Source of the DNA: Clostridium lacusfryxellense
Lineage (GTDB): Bacteria > Bacillota > Clostridia > Clostridiales > Clostridiaceae
DNA length: 64,000 nt
NCBI RefSeq assembly: GCF_018861735.1
Contig: NZ_JAHLEB010000017.1
Location: 31,512-95,511 of the forward strand
Direction of reading: 5' to 3'
The notes beneath the pieces were generated by a model. That model saw only the letters and a program-made list of their open reading frames with translations, searched no databases and was not told the DNA's origin. Numbering within the stretch: position 1 is the stretch's first letter; each line of letters starts with the position of its first letter. Of the stretch, positions 1-10,179 are shown piece after piece. The translations under genes and the position numbers were made by a program.

Positions 1-389
1 GCAAGTACATTAGAAACAAATTGAACATTAGTAGAGTTAGATCGGATACATTTGGATATCCTCAAAGGAGTTTCATGGGATGTTACTCAGATGTAGATAT
101 GAATGAAGCTCGTGAAGTAGGAGAAAAAGCTGCACAATTTGCGTTGTGGGATAATGTTGATGGTTCAATTACTATTCATAGAACAGGGCATTATTCAGTA
201 GACTATAGACTTACATCAATTGAGCAAGTAGCGGGCAAGACAAAGGTAATGCCTGATGATTTCATTAACAAAGAATGTAATAATGTAACTGATGCATTCT
301 TAAGTTATGCTAGACCGCTATTAGGTTCAGATATGCATTATGCACATAGACTTAGAGCAATTAGAGTTCCTAAAATTTTAAATAAATAA
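1..389 (+). CDS. 6-phosphofructokinase, C-terminal part (5' end outside window)
   Basis: The reading frame is open to the left edge (K-Y-I-R-N-K-L precedes the first possible TTG at 21), so this is the 3' end of a longer gene. The roughly 129 residues seen match my memory of the C-terminal region of clostridial ATP- or PPi-type phosphofructokinases: R-x-D-T-F-G-Y, QRSF, a SDVD..EAREVGEKA helix, TGHYSVDYRL, GKTKVMPDDFIN and a final P-K-I-L-N-K. It would phosphorylate fructose 6-phosphate in glycolysis in the cytoplasm. The phosphate-donor site lies outside the window, so ATP versus PPi use cannot be judged. Confidence 0.85.
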   Translation, partial: KYIRNKLNISRVRSDTFGYPQRSFMGCYSDVDMNEAREVGEKAAQFALWDNVDGSITIHRTGHYSVDYRLTSIEQVAGKTKVMPDDFINKECNNVTDAFLSYARPLLGSDMHYAHRLRAIRVPKILNK

Positions 390-411
390 CTAGTTGAGTA
401 AATAACAAACT

Positions 412-462
412 TAGGCGTTTTTAGATAAAAAGCATTCATTGCTATCTATTTAAAAACGCCTA
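412..462. terminator. Inverted repeat between convergent genes, possible bidirectional terminator
   Basis: TAGGCGTTTTTAGATA at 412 is mirrored by an arm ending in TAAAAACGCCTA at 462. It sits between the convergent phosphofructokinase and alanyl-tRNA editing genes. There is no clean U-run after the stem on either strand; the U/A tracts lie inside the arms. Terminator function is inferred from position. Confidence 0.5.
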
Positions 463-523
463 ATATTTATGTCTATTAATTGTTACTTATAAATAGAGTT
501 ACTTGTAAATAAAGTTTTATCAT

Positions 524-1738
524 TTAATTTGATATGGGAGATATACTTTCCTTAATTTTACTGTAAGCATAATCAAGGGATGAATCTAAATTATTATTAT
601 TTTTTCCTCCACCTTGTGCAGAAAAATTGGAGCCACCACCTTTTCCATCGATTAGTGTTATGGCATCCCTTAGAAGGTCACCCATACTAATGATATTTAA
701 ATCCTTTGAACACATAAACAAAAGGTTAGCTTTATCATTTGATGTTACTCCAAATAAAATTATAACTTTAGAGTTTGATACAAGTTTTGTGGCTAGTGTA
801 TTAATATATTTTAAATCACCATTATCATATATACATTTAAGTATCTTTACATCTTGTATCTTTTGAGCTGATACTAACATGTTTTGAACCTCATATTCCG
901 CAACTTGTGCCTTTAGGGCCCTTTTTTGCGTTAGTGCCTTATTAAGTTCTCCAGAGAGACGTTCTACTTCAGATAAAACATTAGAATTATTACAAGATAA
1001 AAGTTTAGACATTTTGCCTATGTCTTCATGTTTTGAAATATAATCAGAAACTGCTCTTTGTCCACATAAAAATTCAATTCTTAAACCTGTTTTATATTTT
1101 TCTAATTTTATAACCTTAATTAACTGTACCTCAATAGTTGAATTAGGGTGCACACCACCGCAAGGGCTAATATCGATATCACCAATTTTAACTATTCTAA
1201 CTTGTTCACCAGCTTTTAAAGGAATTTTTTTCAGAGATAATTTTTTTAGCTCCGACTTCGTTGGGTATATAACTTCTACATTAATATTATTTGATACTAT
1301 TTCGTTAGCGCTTTTTTGCGCTGTATTAATATCATCACTACTAATTACCTTATCAAGGTCAATAGTTGTAGAATTTAAACCAAGATGAAAACCAATTGTA
1401 TTTGCATTAAATAAGTTAAGTATAACAGCAGAAAGTATGTGCTGACCTAGATGTTGTTTCATATAGTCGTATCTTTTATCGAAGTCGATGCTGCATTTAA
1501 CCCTGTGAATTTTCAGTGGTTTAATTTCAACCACATGATATATTATGCCTTCTTCTTCATATACAAATGATACGAAGGCATCATTTATGTACCCAGTATC
1601 ACTTGGTTGACCGCCACCTTCAGGGTAAAAACAGGTTTTGTCTAGTTCAATGTGATATTTATTTTTTTTTTCGATTACATTTATTATCTCAGCTGTAAAT
1701 GACGTTTGATATTGATTTTCATAATACAATTTTTCCAA
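524..1738 (-). CDS. Alanyl-tRNA editing protein (AlaX-L type, DHHA1-containing)
   Basis: 404 aa. The family hydrolyses Ser-tRNA(Ala) or Gly-tRNA(Ala) in trans, acting as a free-standing copy of the alanyl-tRNA synthetase editing domain. The N-terminal part has the alanyl-tRNA synthetase second-additional-domain pattern: FYPEGGGQPSDTG, then the zinc-ligand motif HLGQH near residue 95 and CGGVH near 193. A coiled region (about 255-290) leads to a C-terminal DHHA1-like domain with the glycine-rich GKGGGS and QGGG motifs. Length fits the long AlaX class. ATG start at 1738 with a GGAGAT site upstream. It is a single gene, divergent from the oxidoreductase at 1930. Confidence 0.88.
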   Translation of the reverse strand: MEKLYYENQYQTSFTAEIINVIEKKNKYHIELDKTCFYPEGGGQPSDTGYINDAFVSFVYEEEGIIYHVVEIKPLKIHRVKCSIDFDKRYDYMKQHLGQHILSAVILNLFNANTIGFHLGLNSTTIDLDKVISSDDINTAQKSANEIVSNNINVEVIYPTKSELKKLSLKKIPLKAGEQVRIVKIGDIDISPCGGVHPNSTIEVQLIKVIKLEKYKTGLRIEFLCGQRAVSDYISKHEDIGKMSKLLSCNNSNVLSEVERLSGELNKALTQKRALKAQVAEYEVQNMLVSAQKIQDVKILKCIYDNGDLKYINTLATKLVSNSKVIILFGVTSNDKANLLFMCSKDLNIISMGDLLRDAITLIDGKGGGSNFSAQGGGKNNNNLDSSLDYAYSKIKESISPISN

Positions 1739-1929
1739 GGTTTACATCTCCTATACTTATAATAGTATGTATAATATTTTAATCTATATTGTTCTATGTT
1801 TTAGTCTACATTGTATCATATAAATATTATAATACGAAAAATAAAAATCATTATATGTATACAGATTTGCTAACTAAGAAACACTAACATTAAAAATATA
1901 TAATATAATAATTAATTAGGTGGGATAAA

Positions 1930-3147
1930 ATGGAATTGCAATATGTTCAAGGTAAACCTCTGTTTACAAATATAAATAAAGTACCTAAGCAGTATAGTTA
2001 TTTAACAAATAATATAGAAACAGATGTAATAATAGTTGGAGGAGGAGTTACAGGAAGTATTTTAGGATACTATTTTTCTAAACATAACATTAAATGTGTA
2101 ATTTTAGAAAAACATAGGATAGGTTATTGTAGCACAGGGCTTACTACATCATTACTTCAGTATGAACTAGATGATAAACTAAGTGATTTAATGGAAACTA
2201 CAACTAAGCAAGATGTGATAAGGTCCTATGAACTTGGACAAAAGGCCTTGAGGGAAATAGATGGTATAATAAATGAGTATGGAAACAAATGCGATTATAT
2301 GAAAAAGGACACATTATTATATACTTCGAAAAAATTAGAGAGAAATGAAATATACGAAGAGTATAAGGTTAGGAAAGAAAATGGATTTGATGTAGATTTT
2401 ATTGATGAGTCTAATAATCCCTTTAGCTTTGATTTAAAAGCTGGTGTTTACAGTAATAATGGTGGAGCACAATTTGATCCTTATAAGTACACTCACCAAT
2501 TGCTAGATATTTGCTTGAAAAGGGGAGTTAGAGTGTATGAAAATACGAAGGTAGTGAAAGTCGACTACGAGAGTAGTGGAGTAGTTGTAGAAACATCTTA
2601 TGGTTACAAGGTACGCGCCGCAAAAATTATTGTGGCTACGGGGTATAACACAGAATTATTTACTAAAAGAAATTTTGGTACTAAAACTACCACTTATAAC
2701 ATAGCTACAAAACCTATTTCTGATTTTTCAGGGTGGCACAATAGAGTGCTAATTAGGGATAATTATCTAGCATATAATTATTATAGAACAACGTTAGATA
2801 ATAGAATAATAATAGGTGGTGAAGATATAAGGTTTGTGCCAGATATATTTAATGAAAAAATGGCAGAGGAAAAATACAATATATTAGAGCAAAGATTAAA
2901 ATCCATGTTTAAAGATATTAAGGATATAGAAGTAGAATATAAATATTGTGGAGCTTTTGCATCAACTAAGGATAACTTGGGCTTTATAGGAGAAGATCCT
3001 GATAATAATAAATTATGGTATTGTCTTGGTTATGGAGCGAATGGGATACTATTTTCAATGTTAGGTGGAATGATGCTCAGTGATTTATATTTAGGTAAAA
3101 GAAATGATGATTTAAAATTATTTAAAGTTGATAGATTCGATAATTAA
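1930..3147 (+). CDS. FAD-dependent oxidoreductase (D-amino-acid oxidase/GlpO fold)
   Basis: 405 aa, cytoplasmic. The N-terminal dinucleotide-binding motif VIIVGGGVTGSILGYYFSK (about residues 34-52) followed by VILEKHRIG identifies a DAO-type flavoprotein. A second FAD contact, VATGYNTE, lies near 236 and the C-terminal GYGANGILFS motif closes the FAD site. Relatives oxidise amines or amino acids; some carry a C-terminal Rieske domain, which is absent here. The substrate is unknown. The start follows a GGTGGG site at 1920. A terminator follows directly, so it is probably monocistronic. Confidence 0.85.
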   Translation: MELQYVQGKPLFTNINKVPKQYSYLTNNIETDVIIVGGGVTGSILGYYFSKHNIKCVILEKHRIGYCSTGLTTSLLQYELDDKLSDLMETTTKQDVIRSYELGQKALREIDGIINEYGNKCDYMKKDTLLYTSKKLERNEIYEEYKVRKENGFDVDFIDESNNPFSFDLKAGVYSNNGGAQFDPYKYTHQLLDICLKRGVRVYENTKVVKVDYESSGVVVETSYGYKVRAAKIIVATGYNTELFTKRNFGTKTTTYNIATKPISDFSGWHNRVLIRDNYLAYNYYRTTLDNRIIIGGEDIRFVPDIFNEKMAEEKYNILEQRLKSMFKDIKDIEVEYKYCGAFASTKDNLGFIGEDPDNNKLWYCLGYGANGILFSMLGGMMLSDLYLGKRNDDLKLFKVDRFDN

Positions 3148-3174
3148 AATAAGCAAGTTCTTGCGTATCTTAAG

Positions 3175-3207
3175 CAAGCTCATAATTACTATGGGCTTGT
3201 TTTTTTA
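3175..3207 (+). terminator. Rho-independent terminator after the FAD oxidoreductase
   Basis: CAAGCTCATA (3175-3184) pairs with TATGGGCTTG (3190-3199), with one G-U, over a 5-nt loop and is followed by a run of eight T. Confidence 0.85.
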
Positions 3208-3256
3208 TTGTTTAATTATATTGTAAATAATTTTTTTAGTTTTAATCATGTTCACT

Positions 3257-3310
3257 ATACCTCCTTGCATATAAATTAATAGTATCAAAAAACACTACCT
3301 TAGGAGGTAT
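3257..3310 (+). promoter_or_regulatory. Inverted repeat that can mask the prkA ribosome binding site
   Basis: ATACCTCCT at 3257-3265 is the exact reverse complement of AGGAGGTAT at 3302-3310, which is the prkA Shine-Dalgarno site (ATG at 3314). RNA starting upstream of 3257 could fold so that the ribosome site is paired; RNA starting inside the loop could not. The loop holds GCATATAAAT (3267-3276), which resembles the -10 element of sporulation sigma-factor promoters. A TCATG at 3246-3250, 17 nt upstream, is a weak SigG-like -35. Pairing is seen in the sequence; the control function is inferred. Confidence 0.5.
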
Positions 3311-3313
3311 CAA

Positions 3314-5236
3314 ATGGATCTTAAAGATATAATACAAAATGATAGAGAAGCTAAAATCAAAAGTAAATTTGAAGGAACCTTTTTAGAATATTTGGATATA
3401 ATTAAGGAAAACCCTGATAAGGCGAAGCTATCGCATAAAAGGATGTATGACACAATAATTAAGGGTGGTTTTAAAATTTTAAAACCAGAAGAAAATCCAC
3501 GAATAAGAAAAATATATGGTAATGATATTATAAAAAGATTTGATTTTTTTAAAGATGATTTTTTTGGAATTGATAAAGTACTTATGAAACTTGTAAGTTA
3601 CTTTTACTCCGCATCTATGAGGGGAGAGGAATCAAGACAAGTATTGTATTTAGCAGGACCTGTCGGGGCTGGAAAGTCGTCACTGGTGGAAGCTTTAAAA
3701 AATGCTTTTGAAAATACGGAACCTGTATATATTTTAAAAGGATGCCCTATGAATGAAGAACCATTACATTTAGTGCCAAAACATCTACGAGGCGATTTTG
3801 AGAAAATACTTAATGTGAAAATTGAAGGTGATCTTTGTCCAGCATGTAAATATAAATTACTTAATGAATATAATGGAGAATATGAAAAATTTCCTGTTAC
3901 TACTACTTCATTTTCAATAAGATCAAGAAAAGGTATAGGCGTTGTTCCACCTGTAGATCCTAACAATCAAGATACATCGATTTTAACGGGGTCAGTTGAT
4001 ATATCTAAAATGGATATGTACTCGGAGGATGACCCAAGGGTGTTTTCTCTTAATGGAGCATTTAATGTTGGCAATAGAGGACTAGTGGAATTTATTGAAG
4101 TATTCAAAAATGACGTTGAATACCTTCACACAATAATAACTGCAACTCAAGAAAAATCAATACCATCACCAGGCAAAGGTTCTATGATTTATTTTGATGG
4201 AATAATTATTGCTCATTCTAATGAAGCAGAATGGAATAGATTTAAGTCAGATCATACAAATGAAGCTATTTTAGATAGAATAGTAAAGGTAGAGGTTCCT
4301 TATTGCCTCGAGCTAAATGAGGAGATTAAGATTTACGATAAGATACTTAAAAAGAGTAACTTTAAGCCACATATAGCACCACATACTATTGAAACTGCAG
4401 CAATGTTCGCATTGCTCTCAAGGTTTACACCATCAAATAAGGTCGATCCTATAACGAAACTTAAGATATATAATGGTGAGGAAATAGTAGAGAAGGGAAC
4501 TACTAAGAAAATGGATATTAGTGAACTAAGGGAAGAAGCAGGTCCGGATGAAGGGATGCACGGAATTTCCACAAGATTTATAGTAAAGGCAATTGATAAT
4601 GCTATCTCAAACTCAGAATCAGATTGTATAAATCCTTTAAGTATTATGGAGAGTATTATTAAATCCGTTAGGGAAATGGACATTGCGGAAGACGAGAAAA
4701 AGAAGTATATGGGATTTGTTCAGGATAGTATAAGGAAGGAATATAACAAAATATTGGAGAAAGAAGTAACCAAGGCCTTTATACACAGCTATAAGGAACA
4801 AGCCGAAAGTTTATTTGATAATTATATAGATAATGCAGAAGCATTTGTTAATAAAGCAAAATTAAAGGATAAAGCTACAGGAGAGGAACTTCAAGCAGAT
4901 GAGTCATTTATGCGGTCAATAGAAGAACAGATTGGGATCTCTGAAAGCTCTTCAAAGGGGTTTAGAAGTGATGTGACTTCATATATGTTTTATGTGGTTA
5001 GAAATGGTGGGAAAATAAAATATGAGTCTTATGAGCCTTTAAAGGAAGCAATTGAAAAGAAATTAACAAGTTCAGTAAAAGAACTATCGAGAATTATAAC
5101 TAGATCTAGAGTACGGGATAAGGATCAAGATGAAAAATATAATGTGATGGTTGAGCAAATGAAGGAAAATGGTTATTGTGATCATTGTTGTGACGTAATA
5201 CTTAAATACGCAGCTAACAATTTATGGAAGGACTAA
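3314..5236 (+). CDS. prkA: PrkA-family serine protein kinase / AAA ATPase
   Basis: 640 aa, the usual length of PrkA (YeaG in enterics). The N-terminal AAA module has a Walker A motif GPVGAGKSS at about residues 115-123. It is followed by the conserved [10 protein letters not shown] and CPACKYKL segments and the arginine-rich [11 protein letters not shown] region; the C-terminal kinase-like part is rich in charged helices. In Bacillus prkA is a sporulation-associated gene of the mother cell; in E. coli yeaG is RpoS-dependent and sits next to yeaH. The strong AGGAGG site at 3302 lies in an inverted repeat (see the entry at 3257). It leads a tight block with yhbH (4-nt gap) and spoVR (7-nt gap). 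Confidence 0.95.
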   Translation: MDLKDIIQNDREAKIKSKFEGTFLEYLDIIKENPDKAKLSHKRMYDTIIKGGFKILKPEENPRIRKIYGNDIIKRFDFFKDDFFGIDKVLMKLVSYFYSASMRGEESRQVLYLAGPVGAGKSSLVEALKNAFENTEPVYILKGCPMNEEPLHLVPKHLRGDFEKILNVKIEGDLCPACKYKLLNEYNGEYEKFPVTTTSFSIRSRKGIGVVPPVDPNNQDTSILTGSVDISKMDMYSEDDPRVFSLNGAFNVGNRGLVEFIEVFKNDVEYLHTIITATQEKSIPSPGKGSMIYFDGIIIAHSNEAEWNRFKSDHTNEAILDRIVKVEVPYCLELNEEIKIYDKILKKSNFKPHIAPHTIETAAMFALLSRFTPSNKVDPITKLKIYNGEEIVEKGTTKKMDISELREEAGPDEGMHGISTRFIVKAIDNAISNSESDCINPLSIMESIIKSVREMDIAEDEKKKYMGFVQDSIRKEYNKILEKEVTKAFIHSYKEQAESLFDNYIDNAEAFVNKAKLKDKATGEELQADESFMRSIEEQIGISESSSKGFRSDVTSYMFYVVRNGGKIKYESYEPLKEAIEKKLTSSVKELSRIITRSRVRDKDQDEKYNVMVEQMKENGYCDHCCDVILKYAANNLWKD

Positions 5237-5240
5237 TCCT

Positions 5241-6413
5241 ATGACAATATTTAGAGACTATAATATAACTCCCATAGAACATGATAGGGCTTCCGAGGAT
5301 AGAAGGAGACATCGTCAGCTTGTTGAAAAATCTATCAAAGAAAATTTGGGAGATATATTGTCAGAAGAAAGTATTATAGGGCAAAGCACAGATAAAAAAA
5401 TTAAGATTCCAATAAAAGGTCTAAAGGAATATGAATTCATTTTTGGTAAAAATAAGGGCGGTGTCGCAAGTGGCGACGGTAGTGAAAAAAGAGATCAAGT
5501 TATAGGGAAAGAAAAAGCTGAAGGTGATGGTAAAGGAGGAACTAAAGCGGGGGACAAAGAAGGGGAAGATATCTATGAAATTGAGATAACTCTCGAAGAT
5601 GCATTAAATTATCTCCTAGAAGATTTAGAACTTCCTAAAATGGATAAAATGAAGTTTTCAGAAATTTTAACGGAAAATGGTATTAAAAGAGCAGGTTATC
5701 AGAAACATGGTATCAATCCACGACTTGCTAAAAAAAGAACAGTAGCCGAGAAAATCAAAAGGCAACAAGCAAAAAATAAAGCTCTATTAGAGGAACCCAC
5801 GGGAGAGGTAATTGAAAAATTGCCATTCAAAAATGAAGATTTAAGGTATCATAGAGTAAAAAAAGTTCTCAAAAGGGAATCAAACGCAGTTATTTTATGT
5901 GTAATGGATGTATCGGGATCAATGGATACCACAAAGAAATATTTAGCACGTTCATTCTTCTTTGTACTATCTCAATTTATTAAGTCCAAATATTCAAACG
6001 TAGAGGTTGCTTTTATTGCACATACCACTGTTGCTAAGGAAGTAAACGAAGTTGACTTTTTTCATAAAGTTGAATCAGGCGGTACGTATATATCTAGTGG
6101 ATTAAATAAAGCTTTAGAAATAATTGAAAAAAGATATAATCCTGATAATTGGAACGTGTATGTATTTTACGTAAGTGATGGAGACAATTGGCAAGAAGAT
6201 AATATGAAATCAATAAAGGCTGCAAAAGATATTTGTAAGGTAAGCAATTTATTTGGGTATGCAGAGCTTATGAATAGTTACTATTCTGCTTCTATGAAAG
6301 ATGTTTTTGATAAGGGATTAGATAATGACAATTTTCTTTCAGTAGAAATAAAGCAGAAACAAGATTTGTGGAAAGGTCTTAAATACATGCTAAAAAAAGA
6401 TCAAGAGAGGTGA
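5241..6413 (+). CDS. yhbH: YhbH/YeaH family protein (DUF444, von Willebrand A-like)
   Basis: 390 aa, family-typical. The C-terminal half carries a von Willebrand factor A-like domain with the metal-site motif DVSGSMD at residues 223-229 and a later VSDGDNW. The N-terminal part is charged, with a low-complexity Gly/Lys/Glu/Asp linker around residues 72-110. Family members are always found with PrkA and usually SpoVR; B. subtilis YhbH is a sporulation protein. The molecular role is not known, but a metal-dependent protein-interaction partner of the kinase is the natural inference. ATG 4 nt after the prkA stop, so translationally coupled. Confidence 0.93.
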   Translation: MTIFRDYNITPIEHDRASEDRRRHRQLVEKSIKENLGDILSEESIIGQSTDKKIKIPIKGLKEYEFIFGKNKGGVASGDGSEKRDQVIGKEKAEGDGKGGTKAGDKEGEDIYEIEITLEDALNYLLEDLELPKMDKMKFSEILTENGIKRAGYQKHGINPRLAKKRTVAEKIKRQQAKNKALLEEPTGEVIEKLPFKNEDLRYHRVKKVLKRESNAVILCVMDVSGSMDTTKKYLARSFFFVLSQFIKSKYSNVEVAFIAHTTVAKEVNEVDFFHKVESGGTYISSGLNKALEIIEKRYNPDNWNVYVFYVSDGDNWQEDNMKSIKAAKDICKVSNLFGYAELMNSYYSASMKDVFDKGLDNDNFLSVEIKQKQDLWKGLKYMLKKDQER

Positions 6414-6420
6414 TATTGTT

Positions 6421-7788
6421 TTGGAGTATACCCTAAAGGACTTAGAATATTGGAATCAAAAAATTGAGGTTATAGTAAATGAGATAGGACTTGATTACTA
6501 TCCTCAAGAATTTGAAATTATTGGATATAAAGACATGCTGGCCTACGAATCTTATGTGGGGATGCCGTCAAGTTACCCACACTGGAGTTTTGGTAAATCT
6601 TATGAAAAAAATAGTACATTATATAAATACAATTTATCGGGGTTACCTTATGAGATGGTTATAAACTCTGATCCTTGTTTAGCATATCTAATGAAGGAAA
6701 ATACAAATTTATTACAGATATTAACTATGGCCCATGTGTATGGGCATAATGATTTTTTCAAGAATAATAGACTCTTTAAGGAAGGAACAAGGGCTGCAAA
6801 TACTGTTGGGATGTTCAAATTTCATGGAGATACTGTAAGAAGCTTTATAAATGATCCAAGTATAGGCTACGAAAAGGTAGAAAGAATACTAGATGCAGCC
6901 CATGCCATAAAGTATCAAACATCTAGGGTAGTTGGAGAAAAGAGAATACCAGAGGAAGTTCTAAAGCAAAGAATTTTAGAGGATTATAAAAATAATAATG
7001 AAATTCATAGCAATTTGGATGTTTATACAAAATTAGAATTTCCAGAAATAAACAAGATACCACTAGAACCTGAGGATGATTTACTGTATTTTATAATTAA
7101 ACATGGTGATATAGAGGAATGGGAAAAAAGTTTATTAGAAATTGTACGACAAGAAACATCGTATTTTATACCTCAAATTGAAACGAAAATAATGAATGAA
7201 GGCTGGGCTAGCTTTTGGCATTATAATATATTAAAGAAACTTGATTTACCTGATGAACTATATTTAGAATTTATTAAACGTCATAATGATGTTATAACGC
7301 CTGGTCAAGGCACCATAAACCCATATTTTGTAGGATTTAAAATTTTTGAAGATATTTTAAAAAGATATGGAATGGATAAAATGTTTGAAGTTCGAGCAAT
7401 TGAACGAGATGAATCGTTTTTAAGGAAATATTTAACAAGGGAACTATGTGAAGATCTTAATTTATTTGAATATGCAGCTAAGAATGGGAATTATGTGGTT
7501 AAAGAAGTTGCAGATGATAATGGGTTTATAAGTATTAGAAACACATTAGCTAGTACCTGTGGTGTGGGATCCATACCGCTTATTAGGGTAATAGAAATGT
7601 CCCAAAAGGACAAAACTTTAAATCTAGAGCATGTTTTTGATGGAAGAGAATTAAATATTTCATATGCAGAAGCCACATTAAAATATATATATGAATTATG
7701 GGGCCATACTGTAAATTTAAAAACAACTCAAATTGGAAATGAGATTAGACTTGTATGTAATGATAATAAGATAATTGTAAAAATGTAA
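6421..7788 (+). CDS. spoVR: SpoVR family protein (stage V sporulation protein R)
   Basis: 455 aa, close to the usual 450-510. Family hallmarks are seen: FPSSYPHWSFG-like segment (MPSSYPHWSFGKSYE), MAHVYGHNDFFKNN, the E-T-KIMNEGWASFWHYNI block near residue 258 and a GTINPYFVGFKIFEDI segment. In B. subtilis SpoVR is needed for spore cortex formation; the biochemical activity is unresolved. It starts with TTG at 6421, chosen because AGAGAGGTGAT lies just upstream and no ATG is nearby. It is the third and last gene of the prkA-yhbH-spoVR operon, ended by the terminator at 7817. Confidence 0.95.
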   Translation: MEYTLKDLEYWNQKIEVIVNEIGLDYYPQEFEIIGYKDMLAYESYVGMPSSYPHWSFGKSYEKNSTLYKYNLSGLPYEMVINSDPCLAYLMKENTNLLQILTMAHVYGHNDFFKNNRLFKEGTRAANTVGMFKFHGDTVRSFINDPSIGYEKVERILDAAHAIKYQTSRVVGEKRIPEEVLKQRILEDYKNNNEIHSNLDVYTKLEFPEINKIPLEPEDDLLYFIIKHGDIEEWEKSLLEIVRQETSYFIPQIETKIMNEGWASFWHYNILKKLDLPDELYLEFIKRHNDVITPGQGTINPYFVGFKIFEDILKRYGMDKMFEVRAIERDESFLRKYLTRELCEDLNLFEYAAKNGNYVVKEVADDNGFISIRNTLASTCGVGSIPLIRVIEMSQKDKTLNLEHVFDGRELNISYAEATLKYIYELWGHTVNLKTTQIGNEIRLVCNDNKIIVKM

Positions 7789-7816
7789 TTCAAAATTATA
7801 ATCAAAGAAACATTGT

Positions 7817-7846
7817 ACACCGTACTAAATTGGTACGGTGTTTTTT
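7817..7846 (+). terminator. Rho-independent terminator of the prkA-yhbH-spoVR operon
   Basis: CACCGTAC (7818-7825) pairs exactly with GTACGGTG (7833-7840), extended by an A-T pair, and is followed by six T. Confidence 0.92.
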
Positions 7847-7942
7847 GAACTCTAGATTATAACTTTTAGTACATTTATAACTCATTTAATGATATGGTAT
7901 ATTAAAGGTTAAGGTTAGTTTAAAATTAGGGGGGCAACTATT

Positions 7943-8350
7943 ATGAATTTTGAAAAATCCTGTGGGGTAGTAGTTTATAGAAAAATAGGTGTAAATTTAG
8001 AGTTTCTGTGCATCAGTAATAGAAGTGATGGACATTGGGGGTTTCCAAAGGGTCATGTTGAAGAAAATGAAAGTGAAGAAGAAACAGCAATAAGAGAGGT
8101 TAGTGAGGAGACAGGACTACGGGTTGATTTAATATTTGGATTTAGAGAGTCTGTTGAGTATTTAGTAAAAGAGAACACAAAAAAGGATGTTGTATTTTTT
8201 TTAGCACGCAGTAATGGGCAGGCCGTTCAAATTCAATTAGATGAGGTAAGTGATTATAAGTGGGCAGATTTTCAGAGCTCAAAACAACTTCTGGATTATG
8301 AAAGTAGTAGGTTAGTGCTAGACAAAGCCTATGAATTTATTACATTATAA
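7943..8350 (+). CDS. Nudix hydrolase, Ap4A-hydrolase type
   Basis: 135 aa. A complete Nudix box spans residues 37-59: G-H-V-E-E-N-E then R51-E52-V-S-E55-E56-T-G, matching GX5EX7REUXEEXGU. The context SCGVVVYRK at the N terminus and GHWGFPKGHVEENE resemble asymmetrical diadenosine tetraphosphate hydrolases (MutT/bis(5'-nucleosyl)-tetraphosphatase). Likely a cytoplasmic nucleotide or dinucleoside polyphosphate pyrophosphohydrolase; the true substrate is not decidable. The start follows a GGGGGG site at 7930. Monocistronic by spacing. Confidence 0.9.
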   Translation: MNFEKSCGVVVYRKIGVNLEFLCISNRSDGHWGFPKGHVEENESEEETAIREVSEETGLRVDLIFGFRESVEYLVKENTKKDVVFFLARSNGQAVQIQLDEVSDYKWADFQSSKQLLDYESSRLVLDKAYEFITL

Positions 8351-8432
8351 TCAATAAATATTAGAAAAATATGGACTATTGTTATATAATTAAAACATAT
8401 AAAAATAAAGAGATATAAATTGGGGGATAATT

Positions 8433-10118
8433 ATGTATTATATTATAATGAGTTTACTTTTTCTAAAGCCGAGCATAAAGAAAGAACATGTGAATGAGCA
8501 AATTGCAAGGGCAATTACAGGGCTTATATTTGGTTGGTTTTTATTTTACTTAGCTAACGTTGATAGAAGTATTTATTTTATTATGGCAGCACTATGGGTG
8601 CCAGCTATTTTTCAGATGGTTTTTTCATTAGGATCAAAAGATATACACAAAGGTAAATTTATTTGGGGAATGTGTATACTTTTATTTTTGAGTATTGGTT
8701 ATAATTTGTATCCATATATAACTGCAGGATCTAGCAATCTTGCATCATCTGTTCCAGTAAAGGAAAGCACAGAGGGTGTTTCAAAAGCAGATGCAAATCA
8801 CATAATAATTATATCACCAGAAACTGCCTATTATGAAATGCAAAAAATGATTGGAACCCTACCAAATCCAAGTATTTATAGTATTGGACAATTAGGAGTT
8901 ACACAAACAAAAAATGGGGCATGTTATGTTGCACCTATAGAGGTAGATGGGATTTTTAGAGCACTTACTAATAGTGAAATTCCAGGTGCAATTTATGTAA
9001 GCGCAGAAAAACCTGAAGAAGCAAAAGTAATTAGTGTAACATCAAAAATAGCAGAATCACTCCTGTTAAAAAAAGATTTACAAAGGTATATGAGAAGTCA
9101 AAAACCGTCATCGATTCTTTTTGAGGCTAATGTAGAACTTGATGATTCTAATAATCCTTATTATGTAGGAAGTTATGGTCATTATAAATTAGGAAGAAAA
9201 TTCCCAGTAATTGAAGGGGTATTGATTTATTCTTTTAAAGATGCCAAGGTTGTAGATTATGATGTAGCTAAAGCTCCAGAGTGGGTAGATGAGGTATATC
9301 CATCAGATGTTGCTGAGTTATACAATAAATATTTTGGCGCGTATGGAAAGGGTCTTTTAAACAAAATTATAGCTAAAAAAGGAGTTCATGTACCTACAAC
9401 GTGGGAAGGACAGACGCAAGTTGAAGGACTTAACGTTAATTCTAAAGAAGTTACAGGGGTTATAGACACAGATGGTAGAATGAAGTGGTTTACTGACCAT
9501 ACTAATACATCCGAAACTTCTACTACTATGACAGGATATTCAATGACTGATATGCGTAGTGGTGAAATGATTTATTATAAAACTCCAGGATATATAAATG
9601 GGAAAGGCGCTATGAATGCTGTGGATAAAGCACTTGGGGCAGATAAAGCTAACTGGACTCCGGTTCAACCGCTATTTTATAATATTTTTGGATCAGAAGC
9701 TTGGGTAGTTCCTGTAGTTAATAAAAATGATGGAGCTATAGTTAAAATAGCGATTGTAGCTGCTAAGAATAGTTACGCTGTTGTTGAAGAATCTAAAGAG
9801 GCAGCCATAGAAAGCTTCAAAAATGCTATATCATATGGAAAAATAAGTGATTCTACAGACAAAAATGCTAACAGCATAAAGGCCGAGGAGAAGAGCATAA
9901 CGGGTAAAGTTTTAAGAATAAATCATGTAACAGAGAGTGGGAATACTGTTTTTTATGTGAAACTAGTAGGGAATAATACAATATTCATGGTAACTAAAGC
10001 TGCTGGAATTGATATAGTCTTAACAAATGAAAATGATGAAGTGGAGATTAAGTACCTTGATATTAAAGACAATAATATTGTTTCAACTATAGGTTTTAAA
10101 AATAATAATCTTAAATAA
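8433..10118 (+). CDS. Membrane-anchored protein of unknown function
   Basis: 561 aa; I do not recognise the family. The first ~95 residues contain three hydrophobic segments (about 28-45, 47-66 and 75-96). The remaining ~465 residues are hydrophilic and, by topology, probably extracytoplasmic. They contain several beta-rich stretches with aromatic residues (YYVGSYGHYKLGRKFPVIEG, TTMTGYSMTDMRSGEMIYY) and a small C-terminal domain after a charged linker (about 480-555) that looks like a beta-barrel fold. Start: GGGGGAT site before ATG 8433. Two intramembrane proteases follow in the same direction without a visible terminator, which makes this protein a possible client of one of them (speculation). 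Confidence 0.8.
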   Translation: MYYIIMSLLFLKPSIKKEHVNEQIARAITGLIFGWFLFYLANVDRSIYFIMAALWVPAIFQMVFSLGSKDIHKGKFIWGMCILLFLSIGYNLYPYITAGSSNLASSVPVKESTEGVSKADANHIIIISPETAYYEMQKMIGTLPNPSIYSIGQLGVTQTKNGACYVAPIEVDGIFRALTNSEIPGAIYVSAEKPEEAKVISVTSKIAESLLLKKDLQRYMRSQKPSSILFEANVELDDSNNPYYVGSYGHYKLGRKFPVIEGVLIYSFKDAKVVDYDVAKAPEWVDEVYPSDVAELYNKYFGAYGKGLLNKIIAKKGVHVPTTWEGQTQVEGLNVNSKEVTGVIDTDGRMKWFTDHTNTSETSTTMTGYSMTDMRSGEMIYYKTPGYINGKGAMNAVDKALGADKANWTPVQPLFYNIFGSEAWVVPVVNKNDGAIVKIAIVAAKNSYAVVEESKEAAIESFKNAISYGKISDSTDKNANSIKAEEKSITGKVLRINHVTESGNTVFYVKLVGNNTIFMVTKAAGIDIVLTNENDEVEIKYLDIKDNNIVSTIGFKNNNLK

Positions 10119-10179
10119 AAATAATAGTCTAAAATAAGAAGTATGGATTATTGAAATTATATATTTTAAGGAGAAAACT

